A stretch of DNA of 64,000 nucleotides from NCBI GenBank assembly GCA_003508835.1, contig PUFA01000162.1:2604001-2668000 (forward strand). The letters run 5' to 3'. The notes below the pieces were generated by a model that worked only from the letters and a program-made list of their open reading frames with translations, was not told where the DNA came from and did not search any database. Positions 1-12,779 of the stretch are shown here, piece by piece (the first letter of the stretch is position 1; each line of letters opens with the position of its first letter). The position numbers and the translations under genes were made by a program. The DNA is from Eonycteris spelaea. Lineage: Eukaryota; Chordata; Mammalia; Chiroptera; Pteropodidae.

Positions 1-50
1 TCTATATCAATCTCCTATGGGTCCTTGTTAAAATGCAATCTGAGTCCATA

Positions 51-500
51 GTGTATTAGTTTCCTATAGCTATTGTAACAAATTTTCAGAAACTGAATAG
101 CTTTAAACATCAGAAATTTGTCCTCACACAGTTCTTGAGGTCACGAGTTCAATATTCGTTCCACTGGGCTGAAATCCAGATGTTACTTAGGCTGTACCCC
201 CTCTGGAGGCTCTATGAAAAGAATCCATTCCTTGCCTTCCAACTTCTGGTAGCTGCTAGTGTTTCTTTACTTGTGGCAAAATCACTCCTATCTCTGCCTC
301 TATCTTACATTGCCTTCTATTCTGTGTGTATAATCTTTCTCTGCTTCTCTCTTATAATGATACCTGTGATTGGATTAAGGCCATCCAGACAATCCTGTAT
401 AATTTCAAAATTTTTATCATATCTATAAAACCTTTACCATACAAGGTAACATTGGTAGCTTTCAGGGATTAAGACACGAGCATATCTTTGAGAGCCATTA
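51..500 (-). mobile_element. MLT1-type (MaLR) solo LTR, antisense
   Basis: Read on the + strand, the segment follows the reverse complement of a mammalian MaLR LTR. It opens with the 'tattagtttcctat...gtaacaaa' block, then an 'acagttcttgaggtc' block, 'cttctggtagctgct', 'ctctgcctct' and 'ttggattaaggcc'. These blocks occur in the order expected of an MLT1 LTR. Divergence is high and the outer edges are approximate. No internal retroviral region is attached, so it is best read as a solo LTR. The open frame at 135-428 (97 codons) lies inside it and is incidental. Confidence 0.8.
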
Positions 501-509
501 TCAGCCTAC

Positions 510-598
510 TAAAGTGGGTCTGGGTTGGGATAAGACTCTGAGTTTTTAACAAGTCCTCAGATGATGTTGATACTGCTGGTTTGTGTGTAACATTTTGA
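510..598 (+). mobile_element. MER5-type hAT-Charlie fragment
   Basis: The run 'gggtctgggttgggataaga' followed by 'tttttaacaagtcctcagat' and 'gatgttgatactgctggt' matches the second half of the non-autonomous hAT element MER5A. The TIR-bearing 5' half is missing. It lies directly after the MLT1 LTR. Confidence 0.7.
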
Positions 599-599
599 T

Positions 600-1980
600 C
601 AGCAAGTGATGGGATTATAAATCTGTAATGTTAAGACCTGTCTGGTTCAGAGACGAATTGTGCTCACTTTAATACAGAATTATATAGTAGACATAGGGGA
701 CAGGGTGAAATTTCTAGGAGATGAAGTGGCCAAGAATTAGGATGGTTATTTGGGAACCAAACATTCTTCCAGAGTATCAGATTGGAGGTCTGCTTCCAGG
801 GGCAAAAATGGAGTATTAGTCAGGAATAAGGGCAGATGCATCTCAGTGGGCAGACAGGAGGCCTGGACTAGGTTCATGTCAGTAGATTTAATGTCGGATT
901 GTGCCAGCTGGTTTACCTCAGCCTCCTGACAATCATGGCCAGGACTGATTATGAAACTAACTAGAACTGAGTGTATGCATGGCTTTTAGACTGCTGATGG
1001 GGTAGATTTGGAATAAGGCTCTGAAATCTCCATTTTTAACAAACATCTTAAATAGTTTAGATTATGTGGTCAGGGAGCCATCTTTGAAAAATATGGTGCA
1101 ACATGGTGACAATATCAGAGTCTACCAATTCATTTACATTTGAATTAAGTAAATTAGAGTGATATCAATCATGTTACCTGAAAAATACGGTGCCAAAAAA
1201 GAAGTTGGTTTCATCACTAAAGACATGTGAAGTCTGATGCTTGAACATGTTCTACAAGTGGCTATAAAGTCTAGAAACTGTTGAATATATATAATAAATA
1301 GAGTATCAATACTACATCACAACACATGTTACATTTGATATGTTGTCCTATATTACCAATGCATGGTTTAATGCAATGTGCAAAATTCCAATGAGCATTA
1401 GCACTGCATTTCCATCCATCTCTGCACATGCATCTATGAGATGTTACCTTAGATGATGTTTTCTCTCCGATTTCACTGAAACAATAAATCACACAAACCT
1501 GTGCTTTTAATCTAATCCACACTACCTCAGTCATTCAATCCAGTTTTGCAAATTATCATTCAGCCATTCCAACATCACTCTGGCTTAGAGGGGTAGTATG
1601 CCATTGCTATTAGAGCTACTTAGATGGCTTCCTCTACCTTGTAGAATGCGTGTTATTTAATAAGTTAAATGGTCAAATGTGGCATGTTTAAGACTTTATG
1701 TTCACCCTGTAGAGTAAACATGCAGCTGAAGGAACTATAGTATTGCCTTGGCCTCTTGCTACAGGCTTAGTCAGAAGGGCATCAACTGTGGAATTATTAA
1801 ACTTAGAAAAAGTAAACAGATTGGCTGATTTTTAAGTGCCTTTCAGTTTTAAAATGATTTGGAATTATGGAATGAGTCAGTGCTCCTGGATGTGTGAAAA
1901 TAGAATCCCATAGATTCCATAGACCCCACTGGTGATCTAGATTAATTTTGACAAGTTATTTTTTGTAAAGGTTCTGGCTC
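600..1980. other. Unique AT-rich sequence, nothing recognised
   Basis: No repeat family, exon or RNA gene could be supported. The reverse-strand frame at 1271-1534 (87 codons) shows no family resemblance and no start or splice context, and is treated as chance. Confidence 0.5.
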
Positions 1981-2285
1981 ATCTCATTTCAATTGATTTC
2001 AGCTTAGTCATCACTTTTTCAGGTAAGCCTTCCCTGACCTCTCTGACCAAATCAAATTCACCTAATTTTTTCCTCTCATGGGAACACATACTTGTACCAT
2101 TAGTACTTATATCATTTACTTTATTTGTGAATATTTGACTGCTTTTTGTTCCTTTGCTAAATTATAAAATCTTTAGACAGGAACCATATACCTTTTGCTG
2201 AACATTTTATTCCTGGTGACAAGCACAATATTTGGTATGAGGTTGCTATAAAAAATAATTCGGTTGAATGGACTGCAAATAAATG
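1980..2285 (+). mobile_element. L2 LINE 3' end, sense
   Basis: The segment carries the L2 3' signature in order: 'aagccttccctgacc', a middle part with 'atcatttactttattt', 'aggaaccatatacc', and a 3' end of 'ttgaatggactgcaaataaa', which corresponds to the L2 tail ending in a short tandem. L2 is a mammal-wide LINE long extinct in placentals. The copy is diverged with small indels. Confidence 0.8.
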
Positions 2286-3735
2286 AACACAGCTTTCAGT
2301 GAATCGAGGACTTGCCTTATGGTATCACCCTCCTCTCAATAGCTCCATCTCTTGTGCTTATATGACAGATCTCAGAAACCCATTCTTTCATGAAAAGTAA
2401 CCTGATGGAAGAGAAACAAGGGGCATAATAATTTTGAATTATGTTAATTTAGTAGCCTTCTATGAAATCTCTCAGAGGGCCATTGGGAAGATTACAGGAA
2501 GCAAACAAAGGTCTTTTCCTTTCCCCACATTGTACTCCTTTAAACAGCTCAGTCTTGCCTTTGTTTATTTATCAGTTCAATCCAGATCTTTATTTTTTAT
2601 TAGATTGATGGGATATTTTTAAATATTCAAGATGTTGCCCAAGGTAGTTTCTCCCACTTGGCTGTTCTGAACCAATCACATCTCTCAGTTTTCTAAGATG
2701 GAAGTGCCCTTTAAAGCAATAATCAACTTGATTATTTGAAAGCTAGAGAAAAAATAAAAGTACACCATCAGCAATTTTGAAAAATTGCTTCTCAAGTGCC
2801 CTTTTACAAAGGAGTCCCTAAAAGTCCTATTTAAGCTGAATTATGATTAGCAGTGGTCAGTGCTCCAGGCTCTAGCAACAAATCCCTCTATTTTGTGTGT
2901 ATAATGTATGGGGGAAAATGATTGCTAATACAGTAGGACTGATTACTTATTTTGTCTGGTGGCAGAAAGAGTGTTTTTTTGGACCAAGCTTCGAGTGAAT
3001 CAGCCTTCTTTAATGGGACTTATCTTGGCCTAAGCAAAAGTATGATTTTTCAATTTCCTTTCAAATTCACTCTTATCCTGGCTGATATATGCTTTCTTCT
3101 TTGCTAGAAAGCTATGCTAACCTTTTAGAGTGAAAAGAAAATCATAACTTTGTCAGGACAAGATAAAAAAAAATATCACAATACTCTCCTTTAAAATTTT
3201 TCCCTTTAATTCATTATAGAAAACCATGAATCACTGGTCTGTAAGTTAGGGAATGTTTGTATGCTGTCTCATTCCAATCACACATACTTACCAATCACAT
3301 GAGGTTCTAACATCACCCTTAACAATTTTATGTGGCTACTTCAGTTCTTAAGGATCCATTTATTTAAGTACTATTGAGAATAGTATTTGCAATGTGAGGA
3401 CATAATCTTTTTTGACTAAATAGAATAATTAGGAGTACTATACCATGACCAATCCCTTGGCGTATTTCATATTTCTTCATAACTCAGTTTTTAAATGATA
3501 TTAAACAAAGCTTCTGTCTGGTGAGTTTATTTATCAGTTTTTCAGTGGAAAAGACTGACAGATAAATCATTTACTTTTCAAAAGCTTTCGATACAGACTT
3601 ATGTCAATTTTCTCAGGGTTCTATGGCAAAACAGCCAATAACAAATACACACAAGAGAATGTACAAGGGTCTGCAGCAGTATGTGTGATATTTCAGAAAG
3701 TAACAGAGGGTGAGAATTGTGTTGAAAAGAGAAAT
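2286..3735. other. Unique AT-rich sequence, nothing recognised
   Basis: No repeat or gene is recognised. Frames of 66 codons or fewer at 2434-2622 and 3601-3801 show no recognisable motif, and the second runs into the AT minisatellite. Confidence 0.5.
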
Positions 3736-3739
3736 GGGA

Positions 3740-3881
3740 AGATATATATATATAAATATATATTTGAAATATATATATTTGAAAATATATATATATATTG
3801 AAAAATATATATTTGAAAATATATATATATTGAAAAATATATATATTGAAAAATATATATTTGAAAATATATATATATATT
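3740..3881. repeat. AT-rich minisatellite
   Basis: Blocks of (AT)n alternate with 'ttgaaa' spacers. From about 3781 the larger unit recurs about every 33-34 bases (3781-3814, 3815-3847, then 3848 onward), each built of two similar half-units. The reverse-strand frame at 3613-3975 (120 codons, Tyr/Ile/Phe-rich) is a translation of this repeat and is not a gene. Confidence 0.9.
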
Positions 3882-4189
3882 GCTTCTTTAATACCAATGA
3901 ATCAATTTGACATTCCTCAAAGTAATAGATTTTATAGAAAACCAGTGTAAACCAGAATAGAAATGAAAATTCCAAAAGAAATAGATTACTCCAAAATTAC
4001 TTTGTAAAATTATTTAAGTAGATATTGGAAAAAAGTAGTAAAATAAAGATGATGGGAAAATCTAGAAAAAATACAGCCCTAAAATCTTAATTGTCATATG
4101 TCTGTCATTCATGCTAATAACAATAACTTGAATTGATAAAACTCTAAAAGAACTGAGCTTATGTGGTTGCCTAAGCCTTAAATCAGAGA

Positions 4190-4300
4190 AACTAGCACTG
4201 ATAATTATTGTCCACTTTTGATCAAGAACTGTGAGACCTCCAAGGACACAAAAATAGTCCCTGCTTTCAAGGACCTTACCATTCGGAGTTCCCATCTACT
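4190..4300 (-). mobile_element. L2 LINE fragment, antisense
   Basis: The blocks 'atagtccctgctttcaagga' and 'ccttaccattc' resemble the reverse complement of the L2 3' region (in sense orientation, the segment around 'gagctccttgagggcaggga'). It is short and diverged. Confidence 0.5.
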
Positions 4301-5825
4301 ACTGTCTGGTAACTAGACTGAAAATTGCCTTGGCAAGGAACTATATCTTCATTTTTCTATGCTTCTTATTACCCTAACCAAGATTTTTATGTGATTAGTT
4401 GCTCAATAATGGTTGGCCAAATGTGTTCTTGTTATTTTAACTAATTGGGTATCAATAAAAATTTGAACTATATGATGTTTAATCTAAGTGGTGCATTAGG
4501 TGCTCACTAGCACTTAACTGATGTTCAAGTCAATACATAAAGATTAATTGGGAAGAATTTTGATAGTTTACTAAAATGAGAGGTGCCGAAGTTGAGATCT
4601 GTTCTAGACCTATTCTTCCTGTCTTTTCAGACAACCTCATTTGAGTATTTTTATTCTGTTTTTGATTTAATATTTCTTATCACCAAGAAAGGATTAAATT
4701 ATTATTACTGATGAACTTATTTTGACCCTATTAATTATTATTAGTTATTTCAAACAGTATCCTTTCTCGTGGCCAAAGGAGCTGTATTTTGTTAGGAGGA
4801 TGGCCTGAGAAAATGTTTTATCCAAATGAAGCATAGGACACAAGTCCTGATTAGAGCAAGGTGAAAATTAAACATTTGCTCTTCAATGATATATTTTTAT
4901 AATAGTCTTTTACCATTATAACCTTCTGGCCATTTTAATGCAAACTTGTTTCCATAAGGCCATATTTAGTTGCTATAACAACTTGATGTATCTCTTGGTG
5001 AGCTCTTCTTGCCTTAACATTGCTTTTTTAAAAGTTGGGGTTGCTATGACTACAAAATACTGCTTTATTTTCAGCAAGCTTCTTTTCCCCTTGTAATGCT
5101 GCTTTCAAAATATGTATGTAGACATGCACACATGTGTGTGTACTTCTACTAACATACCTTATGGAAATCTACACTATAGTAAAATCATGTCTAAAATCAC
5201 TAGAGGCAAGATGACAATTTATTTAAATGCACATTATTATTCTTAAATTGATTTTTATAGCACTAGATGAACTCAGATTAGAGATGCCTTTTCCTTCTCC
5301 AAATTAAATAACCACTTAGTGACAGATCTTCATTTTTGTTTTATGATTTACATCCATCATATTACAACATCTTCCTGTTTCCAACATATTTACATGTTGG
5401 CCTTGAGTGAGTCATTTTAATTTGAAGAATGTGAATGAGTGTTTTGTCTTAATATGTACATGGTTATGAATGGACTTTATTTTATAACACTGATGATTAT
5501 AGTCTTCTTTACATCATAGATAATAAGATCCCTATTGCTAAAATTTTCTCACATTTAAATTTGGAAAAACCACAAGGCTGGAAGTTAGGACACCTTGATT
5601 CTGTTTTTAATTCTATCAAAGTTATCTACATGAACATAAGCTAACCACCTTATCTCTCTGGAAGAATACTAGCCAATAGCAATAAAATGTATATATTTAG
5701 CATTACATCCCCATCAAATTTGGTCACACAGCAACATTTCTTGTTTATTGGTCACTTACTAAGATCTAGGTCCTTTGTGAAATCTTAAGAATATATAGAT
5801 GATTGGGAAAATATTTTCCTGGCTT
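4301..5825. other. Unique AT-rich sequence, nothing recognised
   Basis: Low-GC sequence with scattered short T and A runs. No repeat family, exon or RNA gene could be supported. Confidence 0.5.
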
Positions 5826-5828
5826 ATG

Positions 5829-5950
5829 ACAGAGAGAAAGGGAGAGATAAAGAGTGGGAGAGAAGGAGAAAGAGAAAAAGAAGAAGGGGCGGGGGAAGGA
5901 GAGGTGGGGAAGGAAGGAAGGGAGGGAGGGAAGGAGCCGGGGGAAGAAAG
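5829..5950. repeat. Polypurine (GA/GGAA) tract
   Basis: About 120 bases are almost all purine on the + strand, grading from GAGA/AAAG to GGAAGGAAGG and GGGAGGGAGG. There are only a few pyrimidine interruptions, including 'ggggcggggg' and 'gagccggggg'. The frame at 5799-5996, rich in Glu, Lys and Gly, is a read-through of this tract. Confidence 0.9.
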
Positions 5951-7110
5951 CAGATTCTCTAAGTCCTTTCTAGCTATTACATGCTATCATCTGTAATCCG
6001 ATTTTGTTTTATTGTAATTAGGAAATACTGGAGTAAAGTAGGAAGTTTCCTTCTACTTTTGTATGACTTATTCACAATTCTAGTCTCAACTTCTTAGGGA
6101 ATAATTGCACAGATTAAGTGCACCCTATATATTTATTGAAGTGATCTCCTTTCCTGTCAAAATATGTGATCAAATCCAAGATCAAATAAATATTATTGTC
6201 AAGAGAAATTTAATTAGTTTGAAAAAGCCAACCATACACGAAAATGAAAAGGGATATCACATAAAAAACTTATTCTTCCTCTGTAGTTTTCTTGCAGTTT
6301 GAAGATTATAGTCTATAAATAATCAAGAAGAAGCACATGGTTGTCTCAAATTGTTTTGGTACTACACTGCAGGCAACATTGCCAGGTCATCATTGATGTG
6401 TCTAGATCTGTTAGCACATTGTTGCTTCTTTATTCCTCTCCTGCCCTTTCTCATTTGGAAAAAGCCAAATCAAAGTGAGCCATGTGACTCTTAGTCTGCT
6501 CAGTGAAAGAAGTTTCTGCTTTCCTTTTAATCATGTGTCATTTTTTATCACTATTATTTTAGAAATAAAGTGGTTATTGGATAGTTTTTTAAACTGAGCC
6601 ATTTTGCCTGGAATGCAGAGGTTTGGATAATCTAATCTGATTTGGAAATAAGAAAAATAACAGAACAGTGTTACAGTTAGAGTGTATTCTCAAAGTAGGC
6701 TGCAGATGGTAATCTAAGTTGTGACTTGGAATGTTTGTTTAACTAGCCCTCATTCATTTGTCACAGATTTTTTTTTTTAACCAATGTCTTGCATTTCATA
6801 TCTCTTCGGCCTTTATAAATTGAAATTATATTCAATGCATGTCACTTTCAGAGTTAACGATATAAGATGATTTTGGAATCCTTGCAACAGAGTTCCACAG
6901 TGAATGCCCATTCTATATTAGCCTGAGAGATTTGCTCATCACAAACATTAGAATATTTATATTTGAGGTGAGAATAGTCTTAGGTAACTGTGATCACATC
7001 GTTTCTCTCTAAATAAAACTATCGCTTCCTGAAGGGAATTTGTTTACATTGAACATAGATTATTTAGGATAATTCTGGGTACTAAAAAGAAATGACCTAG
7101 AAATGACTTC
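5951..7110. other. Unique AT-rich sequence, nothing recognised
   Basis: No supported feature. The 65-codon frame at 6105-6302 has no recognisable domain. Confidence 0.5.
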
Positions 7111-7114
7111 AACT

Positions 7115-7275
7115 TATTCGCCCTGCCTTCATGAAGCTTATGTTCTAGTGCAGGACAAATAATACACTAGTAAATGCATGTTGGCAGATTGACACCACAC
7201 GATGCAGTGTCATAGAGGAGAAGGTTTTGAGGTCAGAAAAGGCCTCTTAGAAAATGTGGCATTAAAATTTGTTTA
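7115..7275 (-). mobile_element. L2 LINE fragment, antisense
   Basis: The series 'ccctgccttcatgaagctta', 'tgttctagtg', 'aggacaaataatacactag' and later 'aggcctcttag' follows the reverse complement of the L2 3' region. Moderately diverged. Confidence 0.6.
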
Positions 7276-8510
7276 TACTTTGCTCCATGTTCTCTTGATG
7301 ATAGCTATTGTCAATTATTAGCAAAGCTGTCATGTTGGGTTGGTTTACAGTGGGAAAAAGGAAATTAGATTTATAAATCAAAGACATAGGTGCTGGCTTC
7401 AGTTCTATGTCCCTTCTGAGATATCACATATTTTATATCTCTAAAATAAGAGGGATAATGTCTACATAGGATTAGGGAACATCTGATCTCTATCTTTTTT
7501 TCCTACCAATCCTCCAAACCACCTTCCAACCTAGCACACCACTTTCCTGCACATTATTAATACTGAATTTGTTTAGTTTCTTAAGATATTTTAAGCCTTT
7601 AAAAAGGTAGTGGTTCTCTTAGCCTGAGCTGACTCCCTATTAAAGTTACTATATTTTTAAATAACATCTTAAGTCACTACTTCCCATCTGAAACTTTCTC
7701 TGATTCTTTCTTACAGAGGGAGGAGTGTTTTTTTGTTTTCACTTTTTGAACTATTTAAATGTCTTTTAGAATTTTTTTAACCTTTAAAATGTTGTTTCAT
7801 TATATATATTACCCTGAATCACTAGTAATCAATTATGTATTTTTTTCTTCCCGTTACGACATAAGCTCTTTTAGGGCCCGAAATATGTCTGATTCACAAC
7901 CAGAGTGTGGTTCTTGCCCATGGAAACTGCAATCTAAAAAAGAAAGTGGATGAAATTTAAAAAAAAAATTTTAAAATTTAAAATTTAAATTTGAAATATT
8001 CTCCTAGAGCACAGAGAATCACCTTATCTAGAGTTATCTCATGGCAAGGGGCCTTTGTTCTACTTTTACATAATTAGATTGAAAAGGGGATGCTTTCTGG
8101 CTTATTCTGGGAAAGAGAATATATCTGCTTGCTGAACCCTTCGAATTGGGAAGAGTATACACAATGAATAGGATGCAAAGAAACAAACAGTGTTTTACCC
8201 AGACCCAACTTTCCTCACTTCCCAATGAACTTAACATACGCTGCTGTGGTCGCAAGAGTGTACCCATCCATCAGATACCATCTTGCAAAATAGTTGCTAC
8301 ATTCTTCAGAGGTTAGAATAATAAGGTCAGTCTTTGGCAAACATTATGTTTTTGTCAACTTCATTAAATTCCATCTTTTTATCCTTTCCTCTATATACTT
8401 ATAAGTAAAAATCCAGGGATACAATTTTATGGGAACTAATCAAGTATTCTGCTGAAATGCTTGGTCAGAATATCTGAATTCGATGCATTACTTGTCTACT
8501 TGCCAGTTTA
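7276..8510. other. Unique AT-rich sequence; small A3T3-type low-complexity block
   Basis: At 7957-7995 a short stretch alternates runs of A and T ('aaaatttaaaatttaaattt'). 7680-7900 could be a very decayed L2, but the match is too weak to call. Confidence 0.45.
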
Positions 8511-8514
8511 TCAT

Positions 8515-8665
8515 CTTGGACAAATAATATCTTGTTTTTCTATTTATACATCTATGTAATGTTAATAGTACCTGCCTCGCAGATTGCTCTAAGGACCACA
8601 TGTGTCAATGCCTGTGAAGTGCCTAAGATAAGACCTAGCACATGGTGCTTCAGAATTTTTGACCA
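8515..8665 (+). mobile_element. MIR SINE, sense
   Basis: The order 'tagtacctgcctcgcagatt', 'gaagtgcctaagataag' and 'cctagcacatggtgcttcag' follows the MIR core and its L2-like 3' half. The tRNA-like head is degraded. Confidence 0.6.
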
Positions 8666-11230
8666 TTGTTAAAATGCATTGTAAATATTGATGTAATTTT
8701 GGTTTGTTTTGATAATATAATTTTCTAGGGCTATACCTAACACCTTAGTAATTTTTAACAAATAATAGGTAATTTATTATTGGCTTTACTCAGTATTTCT
8801 AAGATCTATTTTTTCTTATTTAAAGAAAATATTTTTAATACATTTCCTCTTTAATTCTTCAAACTAGTTGGATAACTAACAGTTGCATAGAGATAGACTG
8901 TGAATTTCAAGGAGTGTTTGATAAATGTAAGCCTGGTAATCAAACTGGTAACTCTCTCTGGGATCTGAAAGAGTTGCTATTTCAAGAGGTTTATTATGTG
9001 TCCATCACTGTTTTTAGTGTGTCTTTGGCTGTAGAAATATGAGAAGTATGCATATTGTGTTATTTTACTTTATTCTGGCTAACATGATAGTGAAAATTCC
9101 AATTGAAGATAAAGTAATTACACAAGTCATAATGTATAAAGAGCTAATGGTATCTTCGCATTTATGTTTTGATATCGGAAGGTCAGATGAAGTGTTCAAT
9201 TAATGCCACATTAGTCTCATTTATAAAGGAAAAATCAGAGATTAGGGAAGTCATCTGGATGAAAGGAAATATTAAAGTACTCATTTCGAATTTAGAATGC
9301 AAATCAAAATAGGTCTGTTTAGTAGCTTAAAAGTTTTATAGTCTTTGACAACAAGATAGAAAGAAGTATTTTACATGGGTAAAGCACATTCTTCTAACAT
9401 TATTTTTTAAATGAGTGAATCTAAAATAGGTTCTTTCTTCATGCTTTTCTTGGGGAATAATTATTCCTGGAATGAGATCCTATATTCAGAATAGAGCGAT
9501 CTAAAGAAAGTAGCTGTGACTGAAACATAGCAGATTAACTGCAAATTTGTAGGAAGTGGTAAGGTACCCCACGCTGTCTGATTGCTGATTTTCTTGATTG
9601 TTGCACTGCCTCGCTCCCTGTAACTGAATGGGATTACTGTGGAAGGATAATGTTGCAGCTTTCCGAGAGAACCCTGGTTGGTATGATATTCCCTTTGTGT
9701 TTCACTGATGAAAAGCCCAGTAATCCTAAAAGTGATCTGAAACCAATTTCATCATAGGTATCTTAAATGATAAAAATGGTCTTTCATATGCATATCCAAT
9801 TAGTAGATGCTCACTGAAATACCTTAGTAATAGTAGGAGCTTCTGTGTCACTAATTTTATGTTGATACTTAAACAGTTCTTTTTCTTATTTGCAGGAACA
9901 TATGGGAAGAGACATAGTTAATTTTTACTGTCCTTTCTAAGTCTGATCTAGAACAAGGCTAGATATATTTTTTCTGTAATAGGGAAGATAGTAAATATTT
10001 TGGTGGGCTAAGAAGCAAAATCAAAGATATGATGAAGGTACTTATAAAACAAAAAGGAAAACTGCCCTTCCCTATTTGTCTGGAAGCAATGGGCTCTCAC
10101 ATATATGAGAAAAAAAGGAAAGTTGGTGACAGTGCTCAAGTGGTAAGCTCTGCCTGCTTGCTCCAGCCTCCGAAGATCTCCCTGGCTCTCATTCCCATGT
10201 CTTGTCCCACCTTTCTGGTTTCCCTCCATAACTCTGGTAAATAATACCCTCATTATAGGCAGCAAGAGCTACCCTAATAGCTCTGAGCCAGTTTGGTTCC
10301 TACCATCTGATCATGAGGTAGGAGGAAAAGAGAGTTAAATGCCCGGTATCCTCTGCTGAAATTACTACTACATTTTGCAATGTGAGTTGGTCTTTTTATT
10401 ATGGTCCATCATTTTAGATCAAAGGATAAGGGGGTGGATAAATCTTTCTAAGTCCATATTTTATATGTATATAACTTTTGGAATCAATCCACTTGTATAA
10501 TTAGCAACCACCCACAATACTTCTTTGTATTGAGGGTATTTAGTTGCTAAAATATCACTTTCTTGCTTCTTTTTTTTTTTTTTTTATCAAATAATGTTTG
10601 GTAGAGATTGACTTAATTAATACATAAATTAAGCTAAAATTTTCAAATATTTTGCTGGGCATATTTTCATTTTGAGTTTTTCAAAATCTACTCCCTACTT
10701 GCTATCCATTAAATACTAGTTCTGATCACATTTTAATGTCAGGATGTGAGACTTATGGTGGCTTTGTTCTGTCTCAAGAGAAGTTCTCTTTCTGGGTTCA
10801 GAGCCTCTGATGATAGTGTCTTTGTCAAAGGAGAATGGTAACCACTGCTCAAATCTGAGACTTCTATCTTGGCTCCAGGCATTAAGGAAACTTGAAGGTT
10901 GCTGACAGGGAGGGGGGAGGGGAAAGCTTATCTTTTTGCTGGAGGTGTATGCTACTGCTGTCCTGGACTTTGCTAAGACTATAGGTCTTTATTTTCTGAG
11001 GTCTGTAATAACCCTAGGAATGGTTGTGGTCCAGGAGCTGATATTTTTAGGTCATATAGCTAACCCTGTCTATTTCAACTGCTTCTGAACAAAATACAGT
11101 GGTGTATGAAAGGAAAGAGCTGGTGTATGGGGAGGGAGTTTCACCTCCAGAACTCATAGTTATGCCCTCAAGAAAAATAGTCATTATTGTTGTTGTAATT
11201 ATGAGTTTCATCATTATAGCAGACAAACTT
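8666..11230. other. Unique AT-rich sequence, nothing recognised
   Basis: No repeat family, exon or RNA gene could be supported. A run of 16 T lies at 10570-10585. Overlapping frames on both strands at 10008-10265 (85 and 71 codons) show no recognisable domain and are treated as chance. Confidence 0.5.
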
Positions 11231-11234
11231 TTTT

Positions 11235-11365
11235 ACTTCATGAACTCTAACCACCATTCTAAGCATTTTGCATCTATTCGCTCCCTATAGTACTTACAAC
11301 AACCCTATCAATAAGTCCTATTGTTTCTACTTCATAGATAAAGAAACCAAAGAAAAACAGAGATT
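11235..11365 (-). mobile_element. MIR SINE, antisense
   Basis: The blocks 'accattctaagcattttgca', 'acttacaacaaccctatcaa' and 'cttcatagataaagaaacca' correspond to the reverse complement of the MIR core (sense: TTTCCTCATCTGTAAAATGG then GTTGTTGTGAGGATT). Confidence 0.65.
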
Positions 11366-11369
11366 GGAC

Positions 11370-11660
11370 TTATGGGTGATATAGAGCTTTAGATTTATGG
11401 GCAATGGAGAGCTATTGAATGTTTTAGGCAAGAGAATGACATTATCTGCATTTCAAACAGGTAGGCATTTTAAACTAGTGGAAGATTAGAGGAAGGAAAA
11501 ACAGTCTACATGAGATAAGAACTCCAGAGGAAGTAAACGGTGAGGGAAAAGAAAAGAAAAAAAAGATTGATTTGACAAATCATTTGTATAAATGAACAGA
11601 ATTGGGTGATGGGGTTTGGGGAAAAGAGAGGAGTCAAGAAAAAGTCTGTGACCCAAGTAA
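11370..11660 (-). mobile_element. L2 LINE, antisense, 5' of the 3' end
   Basis: The run 'gggcaatggagagctattga', then 'gcaagagaatgacattatct', and later 'aaaagagaggagtcaagaaa' follows the reverse complement of L2 upstream of its 3' terminus. It directly abuts the antisense MIR. Confidence 0.7.
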
Positions 11661-11664
11661 ATTA

Positions 11665-12775
11665 AGTGTACATATAGGAGAAAATGGGCACATAATAATG
11701 CTCTGTCTTATGAATCCCTGACTGAAGCCCTGCCCTGCGAAGGAAGTTTGAATCTGACCAGATGTTTTCACATTTCATTTGGTTAGAACAGGCTGGGGAA
11801 GATTCCCTGAAAGACAGGCAGGAAATTTTGCCTTGAAGGCTCTGCAAATACGAAATTTAAAAAAGAGGATGTAAATCACTCAACAAAGATCCAATCAAAT
11901 CAAACCAAACCCTCTTGTTTTGATATCTGTGTGGGGGTCTGCTCCAGTCTTCCTTTCATAAGGAAAGTTTCCCAGGGCTTTAATGTTAATTATGAAATTT
12001 GTGTTTTTTACAGATGATTGCATTATCATCACAGACAGGACAGCTAAGCCCCTAGGAGCAGGGAGAAAGAAACCATTTACATGTTCTCACCAATCAGGCT
12101 TGAAAAAGTTTTTGAGATAACAGGTAATTTACCCCAGGACTGTCCTAAAGCATATTTATAAATGTGCAAATGGGTCGTTTTTAGTCCCTCATTTATGATG
12201 CTTCCAAGGAAAAGAAAAGAAAGAAGCATTATCATCCAATAAGATATTATTAGAAAAGCATGAGTTGAGCTTGCTTCCTATCTGTGTATCTGTGGTTGTT
12301 TCTTTAAAGTTTCTTTTAGGCTGGACTTCTAATTCAAACACACTTAGACTAGTTAAAGTCTTTTCATGGCTTACATAAGTTGACAAATTAGCAGAATATT
12401 TACCTGAGTGATAGCTGCATTTAGGAGATGGTATTTTACCCTTTATGTCTCAACAAACACTAATATGCTTAATTTGATTCAAGTAGATCATCACTTGAAG
12501 ATAATGTGGATTATAGGAAATTGGTTTCCCAAATTTCAGCATAATTTCTGACATAATAGATGTTCTATGAGTATTTGTAACATTGAACTGAAGATTGTAG
12601 AAAGTCTTGAAAAATTACTCAAAGAGTCTCTCAGGGTGAACTTTTAGACAATAACACCAAAAGTGGATTTGAACATAATAGTAAAAACAAAATAAAAATT
12701 TTTCTAATTTTGTGGCCGTTAGTTCTCAGTTCACTCAGAGATGCTGAAGGTACAAGGTCACAGGCCACCTCGTTT
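11665..12775. other. Unique AT-rich sequence, nothing recognised
   Basis: Frames at 11662-11847 and 12189-12386 (65 codons or fewer, reverse strand) show no family resemblance. No repeat could be named. Confidence 0.5.
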
Positions 12776-12779
12776 CATA

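Noticed and set aside
3740..3881. CRISPR-like repeat array
   Set aside because: Units are AT-only with no unique spacers of constant length, and the genome is mammalian.
3613..3975. 120-codon reverse-strand frame rich in Tyr, Ile and Phe, resembling membrane segments
   Set aside because: It is a direct translation of the AT minisatellite.
5799..5996. Glu/Lys/Gly-rich small protein
   Set aside because: It is the polypurine tract read in frame.
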